From Apoda limacodes (taxonomy: Eukaryota > Arthropoda > Insecta > Lepidoptera > Limacodidae), in contig OX291544.1 of NCBI GenBank assembly GCA_946406115.1, positions 26,801,521-26,865,520 on the forward strand: a stretch of 64,000 bases of DNA, written 5' to 3'. Below the pieces are notes generated by a model. The model did not search any database. It had not been told where the DNA came from and was given only the letters and a program-made list of their open reading frames with translations. This document shows positions 41,835 to 49,012 of the stretch, piece after piece. Numbering within the stretch: the stretch's first letter is position 1; every line of letters starts with the position of its first letter. A program made the position numbers and the translations under genes.

Positions 41835-42563
41835 TCAGTTTTTTGATGAATTTAAAAATATGCCATTGCCTTTTTTATATGGTTTAATATACAATCCTTT
41901 ACCTAATGCTACAGATTCCATAATTTTATTATGTCGTTCAGACTCCTTAAAATTTTGTTGAGCCATTTTATAATCATTTATTGATTTAGCTATACCTGCC
42001 GCACCTCCAGCTAAACTACCTAAGGCTGACAGCCCCGCAAATATTGGGATCAAAGGTAGAATGCCTCCTGATTTCGGAAGTGGTATAATACGTGGTAAGT
42101 GCACACGGCATTTTTTAGGAAATAATTTCTTGGCTGCTAAATATGCATATTTAATAGCAGTATTACTATCTTTATGTTTAAATTTCTTAATTTTTGATCG
42201 TATTTTGGATATAATTTTTTTGAACTTCTTGACTCCTGCACCTGTTTTAATTTTGGCTTTCATAACTTTGCTAACAAGCCATGATGCAAGTTTTTCACCT
42301 TTTCCAGAGTCTTTTGATTTGAGACGTTTTCTTGCCATATTTAGTAATTGATTATCTGCTTTGTGCCGGTTCGACAGATCTGAGAAATTAGAGTATGCAA
42401 TATCGTGATGCATACAAGCTTCATCTAATTTGTTTACCCCCTTATCACCCTTTAATAACCGTTCTCTTAGTCGTGTTCCCGGACCGCAATAGTTATATCC
42501 TGGTAAATGTAACTCAAAAGGAAGATTATTAATTAAATTATTTACAAGTCCTTCTCCTTTCAT
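41835..42563 (-). CDS. PLA2-domain / pVI-like virion protein (242 aa)
   Basis: A phospholipase A2 core of the parvovirus VP1 type: LPGYNYCGPGT (calcium loop, near residue 21) and DEACMHHDIAY (His-Asp catalytic helix, near 47). After a Lys/Arg-rich middle follows a glycine-rich hydrophobic segment (LIPIFAGLSALGSLAGGAAG, near 180) and SINDYKMAQQNF, as in adenovirus pVI-like proteins, ending GKGLYIKPYKKGNGIF. In relatives such proteins help particles cross membranes. The open frame reaches 42686, but MKGEGL at 42563 is the likely start, since it clears the integrase gene and matches the usual N-terminus. The protease frame overlaps its 3' end. Confidence 0.85.
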   Translation of the reverse strand: MKGEGLVNNLINNLPFELHLPGYNYCGPGTRLRERLLKGDKGVNKLDEACMHHDIAYSNFSDLSNRHKADNQLLNMARKRLKSKDSGKGEKLASWLVSKVMKAKIKTGAGVKKFKKIISKIRSKIKKFKHKDSNTAIKYAYLAAKKLFPKKCRVHLPRIIPLPKSGGILPLIPIFAGLSALGSLAGGAAGIAKSINDYKMAQQNFKESERHNKIMESVALGKGLYIKPYKKGNGIFLNSSKN

Positions 42564-42618
42564 TTCTGAAAAGAAAGTGATAAGTACCGAAAACTGTAGA
42601 TAGTATAAGTACGTTAAA

Positions 42619-43554
42619 TTATTTAACAAGTTCATTTCTTCTAATCCAGCAATTTTCGTTATCATTAAGACCCAACCATTTAACAAACAACTTATCTCTG
42701 TTTTTTCTAATAACTTTTTCTACTAAATACACGTTAGGACAGTTTGTTTTTTGAAGTTCTTGCTCATAAAATGATCCCATTATTATTTGTTTTTTGCAAT
42801 CTTCAATAAGATAAGTTGGTGGGTTAGTGTTATTAACTTTTCTAATAACAAAAAGTTCAGTAGTCCAGTTAGGAGTATATCCCTTTTGAAATATTGTTTT
42901 ATATTTACTAATGCGAACAATATCTCCTACTTGAAATTTATTTTTATACGACGTAAATGACTGTTTCTGGGACTTGTTGATATTATTTAAAACCATCATT
43001 TCATTTTCTTTGTCAACTTCGCATGGTTTATATTGGGTGATGCGATGTTTGGTATTATTATATGAAAGCATAACGTCTTTTATAGTATTTCCAATCCATC
43101 TTTTATTTCCATTGAAAGTAAAACATTTAAATAACTGATTTTTAATAGTTTTAATCAGTCTTTCGACAATAGAAGCTTTTTTAACTGAATATGATGAATA
43201 ATGATTTATTTTAAAAGCATTCATAACTTTTTTGAAAGATTCATTGTAAAATTCTGAACCCATATCAGTTTGTAAATTATTTGGACAACGACCACTTAAA
43301 CGTAAAATGTTTTCAAAGGCTGTACTGACCTCTTTCTTACTTTTCGTTTTTAATGGTACAGACCAAGCATACTTCGAAAAACAATCAATAATAATCAAAA
43401 TAAAACTGTAGCACTTATTATATTTTTTAAGATTATTAAAATCTATGAGATCTGCTTGCCATAAATCATCAATCCTTCTTAAAATAACGTGACGCCGAGG
43501 AAAATTTTTTCGTGCTGGTTTGTGGATTTCATTTACCACTTGATGTTTGCTCAT
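42619..43554 (-). CDS. int: retroviral-type (DDE) integrase with C-terminal chromodomain (311 aa)
   Basis: Joins the element to host DNA and creates the 6-bp duplication. N-terminal IHKPARKNFPRR segment, then the rve core: first Asp in WQADLIDF (near residue 35), second in QTDMGSEFY (near 97), and Glu in ASIVERLIKTIKNQLF (near 131). A basic segment (NKFQVGDIVRISKYK, near 217) is the SH3-like part, and YLVEKVIRKNRDKLFVKWLG...CWIRRNELV (about 274-310) is a chromodomain, which may steer insertion to marked chromatin. Its start overlaps the fibre-like gene by 26 bases. Intact. Confidence 0.92.
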   Translation of the reverse strand: MSKHQVVNEIHKPARKNFPRRHVILRRIDDLWQADLIDFNNLKKYNKCYSFILIIIDCFSKYAWSVPLKTKSKKEVSTAFENILRLSGRCPNNLQTDMGSEFYNESFKKVMNAFKINHYSSYSVKKASIVERLIKTIKNQLFKCFTFNGNKRWIGNTIKDVMLSYNNTKHRITQYKPCEVDKENEMMVLNNINKSQKQSFTSYKNKFQVGDIVRISKYKTIFQKGYTPNWTTELFVIRKVNNTNPPTYLIEDCKKQIIMGSFYEQELQKTNCPNVYLVEKVIRKNRDKLFVKWLGLNDNENCWIRRNELVK

Positions 43555-43882
43555 TTTTAATCTTAATTACTATTTTATCCAAGTAGTCTTTCGTACAAAA
43601 CCTTTCTTCAAACTGTTTTAAATACATTTTTATATCGGTTTTTAAAGTTTCTGTAAGAGTTTCAAAATCTTTCTTGCTACAAAAATTTTTACATGTGTGA
43701 TCTACATATTCCTTGTTGACAGCATCATCAGACTTTATAGGTGACTTCACACCTACTAGTCTTGCTGATTGTAAGTCAAAACTCCCACTATCTGACTTTA
43801 ACAGTGCTTTATCAGCAAATTCAAATATTTCTGAAAAACGCATTCTTTTATGCACATGGTGACCAAATTTATCAATATTCAT
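43529..43882 (-). CDS. fibre-like / coiled-coil protein (117 aa)
   Basis: Begins MNIDKFGHHVHKRMRFSEIF. The middle reads ARLVGVKSPIKSDDAVNKEY, followed by VDH, a phrase characteristic of phage-tail-fibre trimer shafts (repeat ending DAVNKxYVD). A charged helical C-terminal half has heptad spacing (FETLTETLKTDIKMYLKQF). Such short proteins are frequent between integrase and structural genes of Mavericks. The role as an attachment fibre is inference. Overlaps the integrase start. Confidence 0.6.
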   Translation of the reverse strand: MNIDKFGHHVHKRMRFSEIFEFADKALLKSDSGSFDLQSARLVGVKSPIKSDDAVNKEYVDHTCKNFCSKKDFETLTETLKTDIKMYLKQFEERFCTKDYLDKIVIKIKNEQTSSGK

Positions 43883-43952
43883 TATGAAATATAGAACGTT
43901 GCTTTTATGTTGAAAGGTAAACGTAAAGTAATAAAAACCAATACATATTTAT

Positions 43953-44909
43953 CTAATTTATAATACCACTTTCTCGCAATTCTTCTATAATAGATATTAT
44001 TTCGTTATCCAAACCCGAATTTCCAGCATTTCTAGAAGCTGTCAATAACTTTAGTCTATCAACTAATTCATTAGGATCGTCCCAGTAAACATAATCAGTA
44101 TTCTTTTTTAATCTTTTCATCAATGGCAACCCTTGTCCGACAAAATCTTCGTCAATATTGTCATCAGTACTGACGGATTGTTTTCGTAATTTGAACAATG
44201 GTTTTATAACAGTTAGATATTTTCGTCCTTTGTTTGATTTTAATGGCTTATGGGGATCAAAGTCCCTACGATGAGCATTTGTGTTCAGAAGCATTGATTT
44301 ATAATTTTGCAAATCTTCACTTGTCACTAAATCTAAATCAGGCATTTTCTTGAAAAGTAACTCTACCAACCCTGGTGTAGAACTATATACTCTTCCAGCA
44401 ACTGAAATCTCTCTATCGGTAACATTTATGCGAACTGATCCCATCATAAGTTTTCCGCGCTCTCTTCGAACACCGAAGGGGACATCGCAAAAGGCTTCTG
44501 AAGATAGGGACCATGATGATGTATTCTGTTCAGGAGTTGATACTGATTCAATTGTTTTAAAGGATTCATCGCCCTCATCGGAAATGTTATTAATGTCGGA
44601 ACTATCGTCTTCATCAGATGAGCGTTTAGGTGTTGAGACCATAGAATTTCTATTTACAACAGTTTTATCCATTATTGTTGATTGCGGAGATGCATTGATA
44701 CCAATTATATTATTATAACTATTTTCTAATGTATCATTAGCTAAATTTAGTTTTTCACTCCCTATCATTTTATTAAGCGGATTGATGATAGGTTTGAAAA
44801 CTGTTTGTAAAATTTCATGGTTATCAGTCTCCATTGTACGCATATTTTTTACTTTCCGCTTAACTGCTTCCGCTGCTTTTACGATTTGTGTTTTTAATTC
44901 CTTTTCCAT
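43953..44909 (-). CDS. DUF8207-like Maverick protein (318 aa)
   Basis: The core KLMMGSVRINVTDREISVAG, RVYSSTPGLVELLFKKMPD, SEDLQNYKSMLLNTNAHRR and SNKGRKYLTVIKPLF follows the layout I associate with DUF8207 proteins of adintovirus-like elements; function unknown, probably virion- or DNA-associated. The N-terminal 100 residues are helical, then a long acidic, Ser-rich linker (SSDEDDSSDINNISDEGDE). The frame extends to an ATG at 45020, giving a hydrophobic leader (IKLYFIFIISLLLTIEGY); MEKELKTQIVKAAEAVKRKV at 44909 is the more usual start, so I chose it. Downstream of the ATPase gene by about 10-120 bases depending on start. Confidence 0.65.
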   Translation of the reverse strand: MEKELKTQIVKAAEAVKRKVKNMRTMETDNHEILQTVFKPIINPLNKMIGSEKLNLANDTLENSYNNIIGINASPQSTIMDKTVVNRNSMVSTPKRSSDEDDSSDINNISDEGDESFKTIESVSTPEQNTSSWSLSSEAFCDVPFGVRRERGKLMMGSVRINVTDREISVAGRVYSSTPGLVELLFKKMPDLDLVTSEDLQNYKSMLLNTNAHRRDFDPHKPLKSNKGRKYLTVIKPLFKLRKQSVSTDDNIDEDFVGQGLPLMKRLKKNTDYVYWDDPNELVDRLKLLTASRNAGNSGLDNEIISIIEELRESGIIN

Positions 44910-45031
44910 ATTAATGTTGTCTGTATACTTATATATTATATCTCTCAATAGTTTACGTATATAACCTTCAATAGTAAGTAGCAATGAAATAATGAATATA
45001 AAATACAATTTTATAGACATTTATAATATCA

Positions 45032-45718
45032 CTAATCAAATATTACAAAGGTATCAAATTTTTTTCTATAACACCCGTTACTTTTTGAACAATCTTTGTT
45101 TATAACTAGATAGTTATACGCTTCACTCCATATTTTGGAACACATTTCACGAAATTCAATCCACTTCATATCTGTGTTGACGTGCTCATCATATATGTGT
45201 CTTAAGTTGATATCATCCTGCTTAAATAAAACTAAAAGATTTGCATTGTCTCGAATAAGCTGTTTAGGAATTTTGCTATACGTTTGATTTAAATAAAAAC
45301 AATCTATATTCTTATGACGACCCATAGCAAAATAATCTCGAATGTTTGTTTGACTTTCGCATGCTACGTCATCAAATATTATTACCGAATTCGGTTTTGC
45401 GTCCTGAGGACTAAGCACATCTTCATTATCACTGTATTTTGCGTAAGACACGGCTGGAACAAGATGCAAAACTCTTTCTAAGAAGACATATTTCGGTTGA
45501 TGAAGTGTTTTCGAATAGACATATACGTTTTTAAAACGTAAACCATTTTGATGTAATAGAAGACCGATAACCAAATTAGTTTTTCCACTATTTGACGGTC
45601 CACAAATTATACAACGAACGGTATCAGGTAAGAGATTTCCATGGCGATGAGTTGTGTTTATAGTATCTGGACAAATTTTGTCGAGCTGCAGGGATTGACT
45701 TTGTTTAACAAACTTCAT
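45032..45718 (-). CDS. DNA-packaging ATPase, FtsK/HerA-A32 type (228 aa)
   Basis: Motor that would drive DNA into preformed capsids. Walker A CGPSNSGKTNLVIG near residue 38, Walker B SVIIFDDVACESQ near 112, followed by the sensor-like FYLNQTYSKIPKQLIRDN near 141. Length is typical. First gene of the leftward block, its ATG lying about 110 bases inside the right terminal repeat, so its promoter must be within that short space or the repeat itself. Confidence 0.9.
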   Translation of the reverse strand: MKFVKQSQSLQLDKICPDTINTTHRHGNLLPDTVRCIICGPSNSGKTNLVIGLLLHQNGLRFKNVYVYSKTLHQPKYVFLERVLHLVPAVSYAKYSDNEDVLSPQDAKPNSVIIFDDVACESQTNIRDYFAMGRHKNIDCFYLNQTYSKIPKQLIRDNANLLVLFKQDDINLRHIYDEHVNTDMKWIEFREMCSKIWSEAYNYLVINKDCSKSNGCYRKKFDTFVIFD

Positions 45719-45829
45719 TGTGAACTAAATCAACAGAGCATTTTGCCTTGAATGACATTAATGAAAGCACTCTTTTCGTTTTATAGCAGAAAATAACAAA
45801 ACAACTCCAGTCACTCAAGGTAAACAGAA
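45719..45829 (-). promoter_or_regulatory. short leader of the leftward gene block
   Basis: Only 111 bases separate the ATPase ATG from the right terminal repeat. On the minus strand TTATTTTCTGCTATAAAACG (about 45776-45795) contains a TATA-like TATAAAA about 60 bases before the ATG. This is the probable promoter of the virion block. Confidence 0.45.
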
Positions 45830-45934
45830 GATCTCAAAAACATAATATTGGGCACGCTAAGCCACCGGAGTGCAGGCGAACGGAGTGAGCCTGATGACAC
45901 GGAGGTGGTCTAGAGTGCCCAATATTATACTACT
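45830..45934 (-). repeat. right terminal inverted repeat, copy 1 (105 bp)
   Basis: GATCTCAAAAACATAATATT ... CAATATTATACTACT is the inverse of 27992-28096. Identity stops abruptly inwards of GATCTC. No hairpin array follows on this side, so the two ends are asymmetric beyond the repeat. Confidence 0.95.
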
Positions 45935-45940
45935 CTACTC
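45935..45940 (+). repeat. target-site duplication CTACTC (right side of copy 1)
   Basis: Follows the terminal repeat of copy 1 and is identical to 46759-46764 in front of copy 2. Six bases is the known Maverick duplication length. The bases before copy 1 are TGCAGG (27986-27991) instead. Confidence 0.8.
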
Positions 45941-46431
45941 CCTTAGAAGTCGAAGAGGCAGTTGACACCTTCACAACTGCCATTGCACAGGCTCTAAGGG
46001 AGTCTACTAAAATCTCAGCCACAGCTTCCGGTAAGCAGCTGCTACCGGCGCATCTCCGCGCTAAACTTAAAACCAAGAGGGACCTCCGTAAACTCTGGTG
46101 CGACACCCGTTGCCCAGTGGTAAAGAGGGACCTCAATAAGATTAGCGCGGAACTATCTGCTGAAATTGCAAACTTTAGGCAACATTCATAGGACCAGGCA
46201 ATATCTAAAGCAAGCGAGAACGACACGGTTCTCTATCGCCTGGCCCGTCAAATTACAAAAACACCTGCCCCTATCTGCCCACTTATCGACCCCGCTGGCA
46301 TTCGCCGTTACCACGCAGCGGAACGCGCGGAACTTTTTGCGGACCACTTTGAGGACCATTTTCAGCCGAACCCCAATATCGACCCTGTCCACACGCTAGG
46401 AGTTACAAAACGTGTAGAGCAGTTTCTCGCG
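45935..46431 (+). pseudogene. Jockey-like ORF2 segment forming the right flank of Maverick copy 1
   Basis: After CTACTC the plus strand reads LEVEEAVDTFTTAIAQALRE, later HLRAKLKTKRDLRKLW and, past one in-frame TAG (46188-46190), SENDTVLYRLARQITK, the linker between endonuclease and RT in Jockey-clade elements. It ends at the N gap. Read together with 46632-46764 in reversed order it is continuous in frame. Confidence 0.75.
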
Positions 46432-46631
46432 NNNNNNNNNNNNNNNNNNNNNNNNNNNNNNNNNNNNNNNNNNNNNNNNNNNNNNNNNNNNNNNNNNNNN
46501 NNNNNNNNNNNNNNNNNNNNNNNNNNNNNNNNNNNNNNNNNNNNNNNNNNNNNNNNNNNNNNNNNNNNNNNNNNNNNNNNNNNNNNNNNNNNNNNNNNNN
46601 NNNNNNNNNNNNNNNNNNNNNNNNNNNNNNN
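46432..46631. other. assembly gap (200 N)
   Basis: Exactly 200 undetermined bases, an arbitrary-size scaffold join between two contigs; the distance is not meaningful. Confidence 0.97.
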
Positions 46632-46764
46632 CTGCCAATCTTATTGGTCCTTGGAGTGTCCGCAACTGGTAAACCGCTCCCCAATCCCCGCAGAACCACA
46701 GACTGGGCCATATTTCACCGAGCGATGCTGAGCTACCAACTCCCGGCTGGTGGCATTTCTACTC
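46632..46764 (+). pseudogene. Jockey-like ORF2 segment forming the left flank of Maverick copy 2
   Basis: The plus strand reads TTDWAIFHRAMLSYQLPAGG and ends GGCATTTCTACTC directly before AGTAGTATAATATT. The last six bases, CTACTC (46759-46764), equal the first six after copy 1 (45935-45940). The upstream part of this piece (to about 46695) needs a frame slip. Confidence 0.7.
46759..46764 (+). repeat. target-site duplication CTACTC (left side of copy 2)
   Basis: Partner of 45935-45940; together they border one insertion event in the Jockey-like ORF2. Confidence 0.8.
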
Positions 46765-46869
46765 AGTAGTATAATATTGGGCACTCTAGACCACCTCCGA
46801 GTCATCAGGCTCACTCCGTTCGCCTGCACTCCGGTGGCTTAGCGTGCCCAATATTATGTTTTTGAGATC
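46765..46869 (+). repeat. left terminal inverted repeat, copy 2
   Basis: Same 105-bp repeat as 27992-28096 with one visible substitution; the 14-bp inner palindrome arms (ATAATATTGGGCAC / GTGCCCAATATTAT) are intact. Confidence 0.95.
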
Positions 46870-46905
46870 AGTCATCGTTCGCCTTTTGAAACACGTTGTC
46901 CTTAA

Positions 46906-49012
46906 CACGATTACAGAGAGCCCGTGGTAAGATCACTCTGTGAACCGTGTATATCCTAAACCTTTCAGTTGGAAGACCCGTGGTAAGTTCTTCCTGGGGT
47001 GCCCGTGGTAAGATCAACCCCACCGAAAGGAATTCCTAACACGTTCAACTTGGAGCCCATGGTAAGATCACCTTATTGAACGCGATACCTAAAACACGAT
47101 TACAGAGAGCCCGTGGTAAGATCACTTTGTGAACCGTGTATATCCTAAACCTTTCAGTTGGAAGACCCGTGGTAAGTTCTTCCTGGGGTGCCCGTGGTAA
47201 GATCAACCCCACCGAAAGGAATTCCTAACGCGTTCAACTTGGAGCCCATGGTAAGATCACCTTATTGAACGCGATACCTAAAACACGATTACAGAGAGCC
47301 CGTGGTAAGATCACTCTGTGAACCGTGTATATCCTAAACCTTTCAGTTGGAAGACCCGTGGTAAGTTCTTCCTGGGGTGCCCGTGGTAAGATCAACCCCA
47401 CCGAAAGGAATTCCTAACACGTTCAACTTGGAGCCCATGGTAAGATCACCTTATTGAACGCGATACCTAAAACACGATTACAGAGAGCCCGTGGTAAGAT
47501 CACTCTGTGAACCGTGTATATCCTAAACCTTTCAGTTGGAAGACCCGTGGTAAGTTCTTCCTGGGGTGCCCGTGGTAAGATCAACCCCACCGAAAGGAAT
47601 TCCTAACGCGTTCAACTTGGAGCCCATGGTAAGATCACCTTATTGAACGCGATACCTAAAACACGATTACAGAGAGCCCGTGGTAAGATCACTCTGTGAA
47701 CCGTGTATATCCTTAACCTTTCAGTTGGAAGACCCGTGGTAAGTTCTTCCTGGGGTGCCCGTGGTAAGATCAACCCCACCGAAAGGAATTCCTAACACGT
47801 TCCACTTGGAGCCTATGGTAAGATCACCTTATTGAACGCGACACCTAAAACACGATTACAGAGAGCCCGTGGTAAGATCACTCTGTGAACCGTGTATATC
47901 CTAAACCTTTCAGTTGGAAGACCCGTGGTAAGTTCTTCCTGGGGTGCCCGTGGTAAGATCAACCCCACCGAAAGGAATTCCTAACACGTTCGACTTGGAG
48001 CCCATGGTAAGATCACCTTATTGAACGCGATACCTAAAACACGATTACAGAGAGCCCGTGGTAAGATCACTCTGTGAACCGTGTATATCCTAAACCTTTC
48101 AGTTGGAAGACCCGTGGTAAGTTCTTCCTGGGGTGCCCGTGGTAAGATCAACCCCACCGAAAGGAATTCCTAACACGTTCAACTTGGAGCCCATGGTAAG
48201 ATCACCTTATTGAACGCGACACCTAAAACACGATTACAGAGAGCCCGTGGTAAGATCACTCTGTGAACCGTGTATGTCCTAAACCTTTCAGTTGGAAGAC
48301 CCGTGGTAAGTTCTTCCTGGGGTGCCCGTGGTAAGATCAACCCCACCGAAAGGAATTCCTAACACGTTCAACTTGGAGCCCATGGTAAGATCACCTTATT
48401 GAACGCGATACCTAAAACACGATTACAGAGAGCCCGTGGTAAGATCACTCTGTGAACCGTGTATATCCTAAACCTTTCAGTTGGAAGACCCGTGGTAAGT
48501 TCTTCCTGGGGTGCCCGTGGTAAGATCAACCCCACCGAAAGGAATTCCTAACACGTTCAACTTGGAGCCCATGGTAAGATCACCTTATTGAACGTGATAC
48601 CTAAACACGATTACAGAGAGCCCGTGGTAAGATCACTCTGTAAACCGTGTATATTCTAAACCTTTCAGTTGGAAGACCCGTGGTAAGTTCTTCCTGGGGT
48701 GCCCGTGGTAAGATCAACCCCACCGAAAGGAATTCCTAACACGTTCAACTTGGAGCCCATGGTAAGATCACCTTATTGAACGCGACACCTAAAACACGAT
48801 TACAGAGAGCCCGTGGTAAGATCACTCTGTGAACCGTGTATATCCTAAACCTTTCAGTTGGAAGACCCGTGGTAAGTTCTTCCTGGGGAGCCCGTGGTAA
48901 GATCAACCCCGCTGAAAGGAATTCCTAACACAATCGCAATTGGTTGACAGACCCATGGTAAGATTCCGCCCGGGGAGCCCGTGGTAAGATCACCCCACGC
49001 CAACCGCGATTG
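46906..49012. repeat. subterminal array of 189-bp hairpin units, 11 units (copy 2)
   Basis: Unit starts at 46906, 47095, 47284, 47473, 47662, 47851, 48040, 48229, 48418, 48606 and 48795, then the same divergent last unit as in copy 1. Units 5-11 match copy 1 units 3-9, including the unit with CCTTAACC/TTCCACTTGG and the 188-bp unit, so the two additional units lie in the left part of the array. Confidence 0.95.

Larger units (their letters stand above)
27992..45934. mobile_element. Maverick/Polinton (adintovirus-like) element, copy 1, complete, 17,943 bp
   Basis: Bounded by perfect-looking 105-bp inverted repeats starting AGTAGTATAATATTGGGC. It contains the diagnostic set: protein-primed PolB, retroviral-type integrase, packaging ATPase, adenain-like protease, and major and minor jelly-roll capsid proteins, all in open frames. 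Replication genes read rightwards, virion genes leftwards, meeting near 38.7-38.9 kb where poly-A signals of both strands face each other. The right flank begins CTACTC, the left flank ends TGCAGG, so this copy is not bordered by a matching 6-bp duplication. Confidence 0.95.

Noticed and set aside
42061..42351. 96-aa plus-strand frame
   Set aside because: Antisense shadow of the PLA2-like gene.
44350..44718. 122-aa plus-strand frame
   Set aside because: Antisense shadow of the DUF8207-like gene.
46396..46711. Open frames spanning the N run
   Set aside because: They are artefacts of translating undetermined bases.
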